Notes: generated by a model from the letters alone, not told the origin. Counted from the stretch's first letter, positions 48,313-59,903 are shown. The stretch: DNA of 64,000 nt from Chamaecrista fasciculata (GCA_003254925.1 QANZ01029088.1:360256-424255); one strand, 5' to 3'. Translations and numbers: made by a program.

Positions 48313-48996
48313 GATATGGTAAGAAAGAGGTAGCTAGTTTGTATTCGAATCTGGTCAGTACTTTATTTAATATTTTGATTTTTAAGGAACAATATTTCGT
48401 ATTCGTATTTATAGTAAAACTTTTTTTGTGTGATGATTGCTTAGAATGAAAAAAAAATATATGTTTGAAACTTGAATGATTAGGAAAAATATTTGAGAGA
48501 TTGTCGATTATTTTGTAGGCTGAGTCAAAGTTTGAACGTGAGATCTTCTCTAGTCATTCTATGGCGATGTCAAGGGATTTTTGTCCTCTGGAAAATTGGA
48601 CAGAGTTAATTAAAAACTAATTAAATTAAACTCATTCAACATTCATAATGTGGTTAACATTTGGTCGGTCGTAGATTCATAAAACATCATATAAAACGCC
48701 TAAATTAATTAAAACAAGATTGCAAGATTCTTTAAGACACATTTGGGAATGATTTTAAATATGTATGAGCCGGAGAGAAACAGACAAAAATCTACCAGCC
48801 AGCTAGCTAGCTAGAAAAAAAAATAAAAAATTACATGATGAGAAGTCAAAATTCGAAGAAAAACTCAAGTTCGTCATCAATATCACTTAGAACAACTTTA
48901 TTAATTTAATTAAAAATTAATTCTCTGAATATAAATAATAGTTATAGTTTTTTTTGTACAAAAAAGTGCGCTAGGCCCAGGAAAAAGAAAAAACAA

Positions 48997-51168
48997 CAAG
49001 TAAACTATCAAATCGGTCCTTGGATTTATGAGGCAGTTAGAGTTTGATCCCTGAATTAATGAAATAGACGAATAAGTCCTTGAATATGTCGAACGTTACA
49101 CAAATAGGTCATTCTGTCAACCTGACGTTCCAAAAAGTCTACGTGGCACGTTAAGTGTTGACGTGGCACGTTAATTGCCACGTCAGCACGGGTTAAACTG
49201 AAAAAAAAAACATGCCAACTGTGTAAATTTCGCTACATCAGCATTATTACTAAAAAAAGAAAAAGAAAATTCGTGTCCGGACAAATTGGTCCCAGGCTTC
49301 AATTTTTATCCCCTTATTTTTAATTCCCCTCTTTTTCATCATCTTCATTCATTTTAGTCCAAAATCCTCAAAATAAAATTGTAAAGAGTCCCAAAACTCT
49401 GCCAAAATTCCAATTTAGTCCTTAAAAGTATTAAAAAACCTAAAACCTAAACACTAAAATTAAACCTAAACCCCAAACTCTAAACTCTAAAACCCTAAAC
49501 CCGAAAATCCTAAACTCCAAAACCCTAAACCCCAAAACCCTAAAACTCTAAACCCTAAACCTTAACAAAATCTAATTTGAGCAATTAGGTCCCTCACCCA
49601 TTCTAATCCCATTATTCTCAATTCCCTCTCTTTTTCATCATCTTCATTCATTTTAGTCCCAAATCCTCAAAATAAAACTGTAAAGTGTCTCAAAAGTCAA
49701 AACTCTTCCAAATATTTTAATTCAATCCTTAAAAATATTTAAAACCCTAAAACCAAAACCCCAAACCTTAAACCCTAAACCCCAAACCCTAACCCTAAAC
49801 CCTAAATCTTCACCTTCATCTTCCCAATTTAACATAGATCTCTAATTTTTTTTAATCCCTAAACCCATAATTTTTTTTAATATTTTCATCTTCTTCGTCT
49901 TTGTCTTCTTCAGTTTCTTCAATTTTATCTTCGTCTTCATCTTTGATAATTATGCTATCAGTATCTACCTACCTCCTATATATATATATATGCATCTTTG
50001 TCTTGTTCTTCTCTTGGATATCATATCAATTATGCTTTCAGTATCTACCTACCTCCTATCTATATATATGCATCTTCATCTTCGTCTTCATCCCAAATGC
50101 AAATTCACTTCGTAAATTGTAATTAACTTCGATTTCCTTTCATTTTCGAACCCAATCGAAGAAGTAATCTCAATTTCGTGTTTGATTGAAGAAAACTGGT
50201 TCGATTCAGTGTTCAATTTCATCTTCGTCTTCTTCGATTTCCTCAATTCAAATGATGATGATGTTTTCCACTTCTCGATCTGAATCTTCATTTCTGGTTG
50301 CAATATGCTCTTTTTTCTTCTTGTTTGTGCATTTGAATCTTCATTTCTTGGTTGCAATCGTGAGCTGGGTCGCGAGCAGGGGAGATCGGCGCACTTTCAA
50401 ATCTGGGCGTCGTTTTCTGTGGTTGTTCAACGGTTGATTCCTCCACTGTTGAAGCTTCTCAAGGAAAGTGCATCACCTCATGCTCAAATTGTTGCTGATA
50501 GTGCGTCGGTTCAAATCATTATTTTTTTGATTGATGAAGATGAAGATGAAGAAGGTGAAGATGATGATGAAGATGAAGATGATGATGAAATCAGATTTAG
50601 GAACCAAAATGTTCTTTTTAATTCTGATTTAATAAATTTGAGGACTCAGGGACCAAATTGCAAGAGAGTGGTTTTTTTAGGGGTTTAGGGTTTAGGGTTT
50701 TTAATACTTTAAGGACTAAATTGGAATGTTTGGAAGAGTTTTGGGACACTTTACAATTTTATTTTGATGATTTGGGACTAAAATGAATGAAGATGATGAA
50801 AAAGAGGGGGAATTGAAAATAATGGGATAAAAATTGAAGCCAGGGACCAATTTATCCAAACACAAATTTTGTTTTTTTTTTTTTAAATAATAATGCTGAT
50901 GTGGCGAAATTTACATAGTTGACATGTTTTTTTTTTTTTTTTTCAGTTTAGCCCTTGCTGACGTGGCAGTTAATGTGCCACGTCCGCACTTAACGTTCCA
51001 GGTCAGCGCACTAACGGCCATGTCATGTTTTTTTGGAACGTCAGGTTGACGGAAGGACCTATTTGTGTAATGTTCGAAAAATTCAGGGACTTATTCGTCT
51101 ATTTCATTAATCCATGGACCAAACTCTAACCGCCTCATAAATCCAGGGACCTATTTGATAGTTTACTC
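48997..51168. mobile_element. Mutator-type element, 2172 bp, in the LINE tail
   Basis: The ends AAGTAAACTATCAAAT and ATTTGATAGTTTACT are inverted; TIR similarity runs for roughly 450-500 bp, through GGACCTATTTG, CACGTGG-rich and TTCATTCATTTTAGTCC words. The 9-mer AAAAAACAA lies outside both ends (48988-48996 and 51169-51177). The left half contains many AAACCCTAAACC (telomere-like) words at 49430-49810. No transposase was seen. The centre (about 50380-50520) may hold a captured host fragment. Confidence 0.82.
50400..50525 (+). pseudogene. Possible captured ARM-like gene piece
   Basis: In the middle of the Mutator-type element the plus strand reads VVVQRLIPPLLKLLKESASPH followed by AQIVADSASVQI. 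This has the helix pattern and LIPPLLKLL phrase of an armadillo-type repeat and differs in composition from the AT-rich arms. It is only about 40 residues, so the assignment is weak. Confidence 0.3.
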
Positions 51169-54100
51169 AAAAAACAACCAGACTAAAAACCACGGGGCAC
51201 GTAAGTCCCACACAACTCATCAAAAAGAATTGAAGTACAGGAAGTGGGAGGTAAATCCCACCAGCAAATCTCTTCATGAAGCTCAAAGCCAAGGGAAGCA
51301 AGATGATCAGCACTCCTATTACCTTCCCTCAACATATGCATAACCTTCAACTCCCAATCCTTCCTCCACCAGCTGCATATGGCTTCAATGAGATTCCAAG
51401 AAGTCTTCCTTTTCAGCAGTACATCAAAGAATCCACTTCTATAATTAGCTTCCGGATTCCCATGTTTCAAGCCATTTTAATGCCAGTTAGAACACCCCAA
51501 GCTTCAGCCAAGAGCACAGAACAACAACCCAAGTTTCTTGAGAAGCCTTTTATCCAAACCCCATTCCCGTCTCTAATCAAACCATAACAAACAGCTCTTC
51601 GATCCTCCCATTATCCATACAAGTCCCATCGCTGTTAAACTTCATCCAACCATCCTCAGGAGGTCACCACTTAATACATCTAGTATCAGCAGCAAAATTC
51701 GAATTGACTCCATTACTCCCTTTCCAAAATTGATTAAATTTATTAACATACTTCCAAAGCACTTTAAACTTCCCATAAACTTCCAAAGAGCTATTACCAA
51801 ACAATCTTTGATTTCTCCATCTCCAACAAGTCATGTTCCAGTTCACAGGACAGTTCACTAGCTTCATTCTCAGGGTGAACTCAAGCCACTCTTTATCATT
51901 CAACACAAAGAAATTGACCCTCACAGAAGCAGGCACCAAAGAATCCCAAATAATAGAGGCCAGCTTACAATCTCTAAGTACATGCATCAGATCGTCAACA
52001 CCCTCATTGCAGCCAGAACAAATGTTGCTCTTACCATTCCATTTAGCCAATCTAGCCCCAATGCAGAGACATTTATGACCAACCATCCAAAGGAACAACC
52101 GAATTCTTTCAGGGCTCTTCCACCTCCAGATCATCTTCCACAAACCATCCCTGACTCCCAATCTATCTCCCATAAGAGCTTGATAAATACTCTTCACAGA
52201 AAAATCTCCAGTACTACTTCCTTTCCACTTCAAATTATCATACAAGTCTTCATTAGGAGGAAGGCAACTTCTGATGCTACACAATAAATCTCCATTCAGC
52301 ACAGCATAAAGTTTATTCCAATCCCAATTACCGTCAGGGTTACACCAATCTCTAACTTTACTCTCAGGGCAGATGATCACATTCTGATCTTGAATACTGC
52401 CAATCAAGGGAGCCTCCAGATTAAGCCAATTATCCTGCCAAAATCTAACCCTCTCCACATTCCCAATATCCCACCAACTAAACTTCTCCACTAACCCCCA
52501 AACACAGCACATATCTCTCCAAATTTGCGAAGCATTAGCCTTAGCCACTTCACAATGAGAGAAACCATTCCCCTTGTAGTAATTAGACTTTGAAACCTCA
52601 ATCCACAAACTACCATCATCTTCAAGGGCTTTACTCACCAATTTAAGAAGGCAAGCCTTATTCATACAATTCAGTTCCCTCAACCCTAACCCACCACAAT
52701 CTTTCAACTTAATAAATTCCCTCCAGGCCACATTATGGATCTTCCTGGAGTTAACATTATGACCCCAAACAAAGCTTCTCTGTCTTCTTTCAATCTCAGA
52801 ACAAATTCCCTTAGGAATTTTAGCAACCATCATAGTGTAAGTAAGAATTGCATCAATGACTAACTTTGCAAGAGTCACCCTTCCAGCCATACTATGACAA
52901 TTGAACTTCCATTCGGCCAATCTTTTTTTCACCTTATCCATAACATAGCCATAGTTCTTGATTCTAGAGTAACCATCCATCATAGGAATGCCCAAATACC
53001 TCCCAAAATCATTAGTGCTCTCTACACCCAAGAAATTCTTGATATCATCTTTGCAATCCTGAGAAGTGCTCTTCGAAAAGAAAATGAATATTCACCTTTT
53101 GGCCAAAAATCAAACAAACCTTCTGGAGACAGTCAAGAATAATTCTGGCCTGTTCCATAGAAGCTTCCCCAAACAAGATCAAGTCATCTGCAAACATAAG
53201 ATGGGAAACCAGAGGCCCATTACTGCCTACCTTAAAAGGCTTCCAAGCGCCATCATTCACAACATCTGAAATTAAGTGTGAAAGTTTTTCCATAACCAAA
53301 ACAAATAGGTAACGAGAGATCAGAGGATCTCGTTGCCTAATTCCTCTGGAAGGGCGAAAACCTTCAATCACATTCCCATTCCATAGCACATGAGTAGTAA
53401 CAGAAGAAATACAGGCCATCATAAGATCAAGAACATTGCTAGGACACCCAAACTCCTTCAAAACTCCCTCAATACACCTCCACTTCACCCTATCATAAGC
53501 TTTCTCCAAGTCTATTTTCAAAGCAAAGAAACACTTCTTACCCTTCATTTTCTTCATAGTATGGATAACTTCTTTAGAAATAAGAAAAATATTATTCTCG
53601 CCTTGAATGGGCTTGAATGGAGATTTTGATTACACCTTTCCACATCCAGCGAGATTGAAGTTGAATGGGTTTTTAAATAATAACAGATTAACCGATTTTA
53701 TTCTTATTATTATTATCATTATTTTCTTCTCTCTCTTTTTGTTTGTATTTATTATCTTTTCTTCTTTCCCCCTCTCCTTCTCTAGAAGTAGAAGTTTTTT
53801 TTGCTCCATTGTTCAATAAAAAAGATCGATTTCTTCCATATGAATTCCATATTTTCTCCTAACCCATAACTCTTATTCATCACATTCGGGTTTCAAATAA
53901 TAGAGGTATGATCATAATCAATAATTAGGAACCAATTATAAAATTTTTAGGAAACATTAAGAAAAAAAAAAGAATTTAGGGTAAACGTTAAGGACCAAAA
54001 TAAGTTTTTGGCCTATAATTTAATTCCCCCTTTTCATGAAAAAAAAAGTTCACTCGTACATTTTAATTAAGTGGAGGGAAAACCTATATATATATATATA

Positions 54101-54266
54101 TATATCCTTCATAACAAATAATTAATAGAAGTATTTAATAAATGATAAATAAATAAATCTTCATTTATATATTTACATTTACATGTAAAAAAGTATCTCA
54201 CCCCGAAAAACATGCACCATAATTATACATGAACAAACAAAGGGTGGATTATAACTTGTTAATCTT

Positions 54267-54935
54267 TTAGGGTTTTCTCATGACTCTAGATGTTGCAGTT
54301 GCTTTGTACTTAGCTGTATACCCATGAAACAAGGCAAGTGCATTGCTTGTGACTTGTGCAACATTTTGAGCCCTAACCCTAATAGAAGCCTTCAATTTAC
54401 TCATCCTATGTCCAGGAAATGATTCCACACATGTGCTAGCATCAGTTAAGGCTGTGCTCACCCATGTCTCAACATTACTTATATGCCACAAGAACTCATC
54501 ATTGATGGCTTCAGGTGTGTTGGGTCGACTCATTCTAGCAAGCTCTTTAATTGATTGGTCAAGCTGGTCCACACTATCATCAATTTGGGATAGGCAATCT
54601 TGTACAATGAAGTAATCTTTTTTATTCTTCAGTGCTTTGAGCTGATTGGCCACTTTGTTCAAGTATGTCCTCGTGTTTCGTGCTTTCGAGAGGCTCACGG
54701 ACAAGGCTATGTGGGCTAGCCGTTGTGGATTATCAATGGTAGGACTGGAAAACTTCGAGAGGCAATGGATGCATAGGTTTTCATAAAGAGTATTCTTGCA
54801 TGAGGCCTTTATGAAGGTCATTGTGTTTGTCTTAGCACTTTCAGGCAAGGAAGATGGCTCAACTTGATCTAATATTGACATGAGAGATATGAAAATTACT
54901 AGCAACGTGAGCTTCATGTTGAGCTTTGCCATCAT
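54267..54935 (-). CDS. PMEI-domain inhibitor, array copy 4, 222 aa
   Basis: A single intact exon. Shares the extra Cys58 and the short MSRPNTPEA loop with copy 3, so the two descend from a common duplicate. Private changes include NPQRLAH, NKKDYFIVQDCLSQ and the tail KYKATATSRVMRKP. All four family cysteines (46, 55, 114, 169) and the signal peptide are kept. It is the youngest-looking end of the array; its upstream flank has taken the most insertions (hAT MITE, CACTA, LINE). Confidence 0.92.
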   Translation of the reverse strand: MMAKLNMKLTLLVIFISLMSILDQVEPSSLPESAKTNTMTFIKASCKNTLYENLCIHCLSKFSSPTIDNPQRLAHIALSVSLSKARNTRTYLNKVANQLKALKNKKDYFIVQDCLSQIDDSVDQLDQSIKELARMSRPNTPEAINDEFLWHISNVETWVSTALTDASTCVESFPGHRMSKLKASIRVRAQNVAQVTSNALALFHGYTAKYKATATSRVMRKP

Positions 54936-55049
54936 GGAGTAAATTGAAGCTCTTTAATTTGGAGAGATATATAGCTAGCTTGGTTTAATGAGATTTGAAG
55001 CTCAAATAATGCTGATTTGGGTTGGAAAAAAATGGTTGTAGATATGGTG

Positions 55050-55058
55050 CTTATATAG
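55050..55058 (-). promoter_or_regulatory. TATA box, PMEI copy 4
   Basis: CTATATAAG on the minus strand, about 115 bp upstream of the ATG. Confidence 0.7.
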
Positions 55059-55323
55059 AGGGGTCTTCACATGTTCACATGCTTGTTATTGTTATTATAA
55101 AGATATCAACTTGAGAATTATAACGTACGTGTTGATTAATTATTGAGTTTTCCAGTGATATTAAATAAATGATTAAAAAAAAGATTACCAATATTGCAAT
55201 TAACGTAAAGAGGGAATTATATATATATATATATATAAGATTGTTAATATATAGACGTGTAGTAAATGCCAATAATAAAAGTTCCATGTCCTTTCTCTTA
55301 TATATATATATATATATTAGGAG

Positions 55324-55675
55324 CTATGAAACATGGAGACTGACACGGATACGAGACACGACACGAATATGGACACAGACACACTGATACGCTAAATTCT
55401 TAAAATTATACGACACGACACGGTATATATTTATATATAAAAATAATTAAAAATTCATAAATTTTTATGAAAATTTAAAAATTACAATATCTATTCATAA
55501 TATATGTCGTATGTGATATTATTTTCTATTGTTTTCCATGATAAAGTCACAAAAAATTGATTTGATATTCTGAAACTTATGAATATGTGTTGTGTCTGTG
55601 TCGTACGGGTGTCGAACATGGACAAGTGTCTGACACAGTGACACGCTGTCAAAATGAAGTGTTCATGCTTCATAG
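55324..55675. mobile_element. hAT-type MITE, 352 bp, specific to unit 4
   Basis: The ends CTATGAAACATG and CATGCTTCATAG are inverted; flanks ATTAGGAG (55316-55323) and ATTAGGAT (55676-55683) agree at 7 of 8. Units 2 and 3 read straight through as ATTAGGAGGT, giving a clean empty site. The interior is rich in GACACG/CGTGTC words. Confidence 0.82.
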
Positions 55676-55924
55676 ATTAGGATGTAGTCAAGTAGAGGTT
55701 TTATTCAAATTACTTTTTATGGATTGGAGTCAGATCAATGACAATAACTAAAAAACCTAGCCCTTGTTCAGCTCTAGATAATTCAAACACAAACTCAACA
55801 ACTATATATATATATATATGTTAGTTGTAAGGATTTTGATGAATGTTAAAGTTGTTTTTAGAAAAACTATGTACGTAGTGATGAGGATGAAATGAAAAAT
55901 AATATATAATAATAAACTCAGAAT

Positions 55925-56024
55925 ATATCTTGAATGAGGAGTTGATGATTCTGGAAGCTGAATCAAATTAATGGATTATATATTGATTCAGCTTCCAGAA
56001 TCATCAACTCCTCATTCAAGATAT
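55925..56024. repeat. Perfect 42-bp inverted duplication (hairpin)
   Basis: Left arm 55925-55966 (ATATCTTGAATGAGGAGTTG...) and right arm 55983-56024 (...CAACTCCTCATTCAAGATAT) are exact complements around a 16-nt loop. The other units have only the left arm. The right arm is followed directly by the conserved GGCGATGCAGAGG block. Confidence 0.9.
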
Positions 56025-56110
56025 GGGATTCCACGGCGATGCAGAGGGATCTTTGTCTTGTGGAAAAGGAAAGTCAACTAGAACTTACACATGCATGGTT
56101 GCACAATTAA
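56025..56110. other. Conserved block upstream of PMEI copy 4
   Basis: CCACGGCGATGCAGAGGG, ATCTTTGTCTTGTGGAAAAG and ACACATGCATGGTTGCAC, matching the blocks in units 1-3, about 1.1 kb upstream of the ATG because of the MITE in between. Confidence 0.6.
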
Positions 56111-56850
56111 TGGATTATAAGTTAGGCTTACAAGGGGCAACTTCCAGGATATACTTATTATGAAATGATTTTATTTTTGTTTGTTTTTTTCACGGATCGG
56201 AGTTTTAGAAATGAAAATATGGTAAAGAGGTAGTTTAATTGTATTCGAATATAGTTTGAACTTTTATTAATAAGTTGAGAAACAAGGAGTTGATTCAACA
56301 CTACAAAAAAAGCGGTATTTAGCCACAGTTAAAACCGTGGCTAACAGAGGAAAAAACCGTAGCTAACAGATGTTACCACGGTAGGCTGAACCGTGGCAAA
56401 CAGGGCGTCGCAATTCGTATTAGCCACGGTAATCACAACCGTGGTAACATTTGGTTTGCCACGATAATAAGCGTGCCTAATGTCCATTTTGTCACGGTAA
56501 GAACCGTGGCTAAGTTTAGCTCAATTTACACACACCATCAATTTCTATGGTTAGCCACGGTTTTCAGCGTGGCTAATAATTATTTAATCTTTAAAAAAAA
56601 AATGGTTAGGCTTAGCCACGTTGATAACCGTGGCTAATTGAAAAGAATTTTTTTTAAAAAAAAAAAGGGAGGAGAAGCTACACTAATTTTAACTAGTAAT
56701 AAAAATTATAATATTTTTACTAAATATTCAAAATAGTATTCAACCAAATTCACAACTCCTAATATGAAATAAAAAAACATACAGTGATATTCCAAAAACC
56801 AATATCTCCTATCAAAAGTAGTTCTTGTCTAGCTAGGATGAAAAATATGA

Positions 56851-57100
56851 CTAAAGTTGTTGAGCATCATCACAATTTGGAACCTCAAAAGGCATCATCT
56901 CCTCTAAGGCATTTACTTTCTTCATTAGCCCTTCAGCACAATGTTGAACTGCATTGCCACTAGAGATAGTAGTCTTCCTTGAGCTGACCAAAGAAGTTTG
57001 CAATCCAAACACATTAGAAGGGCAAAGACCAACTCCCATACCACGAACACCACCCTAATGTTCAGGTGCCAATGCTTTTCCTGCTATTGCATCATTTGGT
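56851..57100 (-). pseudogene. CACTA transposase tail (Transposase_24-like)
   Basis: Minus strand reads EH*GGVRGMGVGLCPSNVFGLQ and then a short coiled segment ending FEVPNCDDAQQL. The EHSGRVRGMGLGPTPSQVFG-like motif is the hallmark of the plant En/Spm transposase (Transposase_24) family. An in-frame stop interrupts the motif and the rest of the domain is absent. Confidence 0.6.
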
Positions 57101-59097
57101 TCAGCAAAAATCTGTGAAGGCACACTTGAGAAATTAAAGCTACACATTCTTGATCTACTAGATTCTCTAAATTTTAGCCTATAAAAGAAATTAGTCTCTT
57201 ATTAATAACTTGATAAAAACAGTGTGGTTCAAAGTAATAAAGAGCATGCTTAGTTGATTTCAAAGCTGAATAAATCTTTCAAGTACTAACAAATATATTA
57301 ATAAATCAAAGAGTCATTTCGGTAGAATTCTTAAAGCCACATTCACTATAATCGTTACACAAAACTTGATAGAAATAGAAATAAGCTTGTCCCCAAACAG
57401 AAGTAAATCTAATGTTTAACATATCCAATTTAAATAATTACAAATGCTAAGGTAAAGACTGCATTAGCTGAACCATAATCATCCAGGAGCAAGAACAACA
57501 CTTATAATACATGTTATGAAATAAACAAATAAATCAATTAAAAAAACAATAGATGTCCAAGTGTATGACTCTAGCTAAAAGTCCATATATATATGACAGT
57601 AAAGACCAAAAAGCAATTAGCATAAACAATACAAATGATTTCAATAAATAGCTGGCAATCCTTTCATATTAAGGAGAATATTTACTTTTCTCTTACCTAG
57701 AGTTGCATCCTAAATGCTTTATTATTTTAAAAATACTATCAGAACTGATCAGTTATGTAATAAAACACATAAATAAGCCGCCATCTGCAATACTGTGAAT
57801 GAAATATGGTATATACTATCTCAATAAATAAGATCCAAGATTCTCCAAGTTTCTAAGTCATATAAATTACTAAAAACAAGCCTACATGAAATGTTCTGCT
57901 TCTAGCTAAATCAAGAACAAAAGCAGAAAAATAAGCTAGTATGGAAAAATAATATGTATAAACTGAGGTTAGGTGTTGCAAACAAAACCCCATATGCACC
58001 ATGATACTTGTCCCACACAAGCCAATAAAAAAAGCACAATCCCACTTATAATATAGAAATGTTTAACATCCCCACTTTATATGCACCACTTAAACAAGGA
58101 GGAGATAAGCTTTAGTCCACATTCTCATATCCCCTAAACCAGAACCCAAACAAATTGTCAACAAAGGTTAATGAGCATTTGGATCAAAACTTGAAGGTGT
58201 GGAAAAAAAAATAATAAAAAAACAAAGGACCTTCATGAAAGAATTTATTTTCAAGAAAAAGCTTTAATATCTATCAACTAATGATCCTTAAAGGGAAAAG
58301 CCCCCACTCAATTTGTCATCCACGATGCCAAGATCAAGAGGTGTGTAGATGTAGTTAGGTTTGAAAAGCATATGGAGAATCAAAGCCACTCACATAATAA
58401 AAGATACATGCATGTGCAAAGGTTTGAATAAAAAACAAGTAAGGTTTAAGACCTTTAAGCTCTAACCTTCCAATTCAAGAAAACCATCAAAGTGAACATG
58501 CCTTTTATGGATCAAAAGCCAACCCCACAAAGAAAACAAAAAAGCTTGACAAAGATTACTATGGCTGACAAAACCAATCAGAATTCCACAATGACAAAAG
58601 AAAGCAAATTATTAATAACAAGTCTATATACACACCCAAATCAAATCAAAACAGAATTCTTGATTTGGTTTTCGAGAGAAAAGAGAAGCAACAAAACCTC
58701 ATTGTGACATTTTAGCAAACACCTTCGAGGCACTAGCTCAACACAAATAAGTAAGACTTTATTCTAATGAATAATTGTAAAAACATGAGCATGGTTGCAT
58801 GAGTAGCATGTTTTATATACCCCATAAAGGATCAGGAGCCTTATGGTATAATGACTACCCAATTTCACTATGTGCGCCACCAAATCTTAATCCTTGATAA
58901 TGAAAGAGAAATATGATACAATCAATTGAAGGTAATTTATGCTACCTATCATGACTATGAACACCACCATTTCACTCTTGACAAGACTAATATATAAGCC
59001 TCTCATTGTCTCTCTTCCCAAAATAATATGTAACTAATAACAATATATAAGATAGAGCGGAAGAAATGATTAAAACAGACTAATTTTAAAAAATTAC

Positions 59098-59351
59098 CTT
59101 TGTACTGAACAACTCTAGCCGTTGTTCCCAATGAGATACTTTCACTGCCCTCCCACCTCATAGTAATCTTTATCTGATACCACCTATTAAAAAATAAAAT
59201 CAAATTATCAGTAAATAAATTTAAAAGAAACTTAAAGAGGAGAAAATAGAATGGCCACATACCTCTGCTGGAAAAGGTCAAGATTTTGAAACCTATGAAT
59301 GTAGACGGCAATCTTCTTTAAAGTTCCCAACCTAGCCACTGGTCTGACCAT
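59098..59351 (-). pseudogene. Captured FAM135/DUF3657-like exons in the CACTA element
   Basis: Two exons on the minus strand: 59351-59263 (MVRPVARLGTLKKIAVYIHR then FQNLDLFQQ) and 59183-59098 (WYQIKITMRWEGSESIS then LGTTARVVQYK). They join in frame across a GT-AG intron (CAGAG|GTATGT, TTAATAG|GTGG). The text matches the N-terminal part of plant FAM135-like putative serine esterases (IYIHRFHNLDLFQQGWYQIKITMRWE, RVVQYEAP in family members as I recall them). The expected continuation (YGVWRIDD..., then the lipase domain) is not found. A possible further upstream exon (MLDSLPSSATQCHFPPCER, about 59514-59458) has its own GT donor. This is host sequence captured by the transposon. Confidence 0.75.
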
Positions 59352-59903
59352 GAAAGAGCCTTTTCTAAGGTCGAAAACCTATTTTCCCAAAATTGAAGAA
59401 AAAACCCTAAGATTCAAAACATGAAATAGAGAGGGAGTGGAGAACAGAGCAAAAACCTACCTTTCACATGGAGGAAAGTGACATTGAGTTGCTGAAGAAG
59501 GAAGCGAGTCCAACATCTCCAGCTTCGCACAAAGGCCGCGACCTAAATGGAAAGATTAGTAACGCAGAAAGAGGATAAGGAAGGAGATAAACGAAAGTGT
59601 GAGAAAGAGACTAAAACTTGAACAATGTGATATTGTGATGAGAGCGTGCGGTAGTCTTGGGGGAAAACTAGGGATTTGATTGGGAAAATAGTTGGAGGCA
59701 AATCTCAGTGAGGTATCAAAAAGATTGGAGGGAGATGAAAATAATGAAATGAAAAAGTTAGCGCCTTCTATTTGCCACGGTGTAATAAAGATTCTCACGG
59801 TCATTTGCAATCGTGCCAAAAAAGTAACTCCGCATAGTATTTAGCTATGGTTTTGGTAAGCGTAGCTATATAACCGTGGGTAATAGCCGAATTTTTTGTA
59901 GTG

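Larger units (their letters stand above)
48948..53588 (-). mobile_element. L1-type LINE, 5'-truncated, interrupted by a Mutator-type element
   Basis: Minus strand. Reverse transcriptase starts mid-domain (ALKIDLEKAYDRVKW at about 53530, FADDLILFGEA at about 53190). After a frame change, 53031-51664 encodes the thumb and zf-RVT region (GRYLGIPMMDGY, SMAGRVTLAKLV, RRQRSFVWGHN). A broken RNase H domain follows to about 51183. The tail is a short A run (T run at 48948-48955 on the plus strand). Removing the element at 48997-51168 leaves about 2.47 kb. It is present only in PMEI unit 3; the matching site in unit 2 (about 45430-45475) is empty. Confidence 0.88.
56299..59903 (-). mobile_element. CACTA (En/Spm) element, 3605 bp, with captured host exons
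   Basis: It starts CACTACAAAAAAA and ends TTTTTTGTAGTG, with the 3-bp duplication CAA on both sides (56296-56298 and 59904-59906). The first 340 bp hold about 15 copies, in both orientations, of a GCCACGGTT/AACCGTGGC word, and the right end holds more: the subterminal array to which CACTA proteins bind. On the minus strand it carries FAM135-like exons near its right end and a transposase tail near its left end. The transposase is incomplete, so the copy looks non-autonomous. It is present only in PMEI unit 4. Confidence 0.9.

Noticed and set aside
49430-49810. True interstitial telomere array
   Set aside because: The CCCTAAA words are imperfect and irregular and belong to a transposon arm also found at 23.3-24.1 kb.
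51664-53031. 455-codon reading frame as a host gene
   Set aside because: Its motifs (GRYLGIPMM, RRQRSFVWGHN) and neighbours are the thumb and zf-RVT region of a LINE reverse transcriptase.
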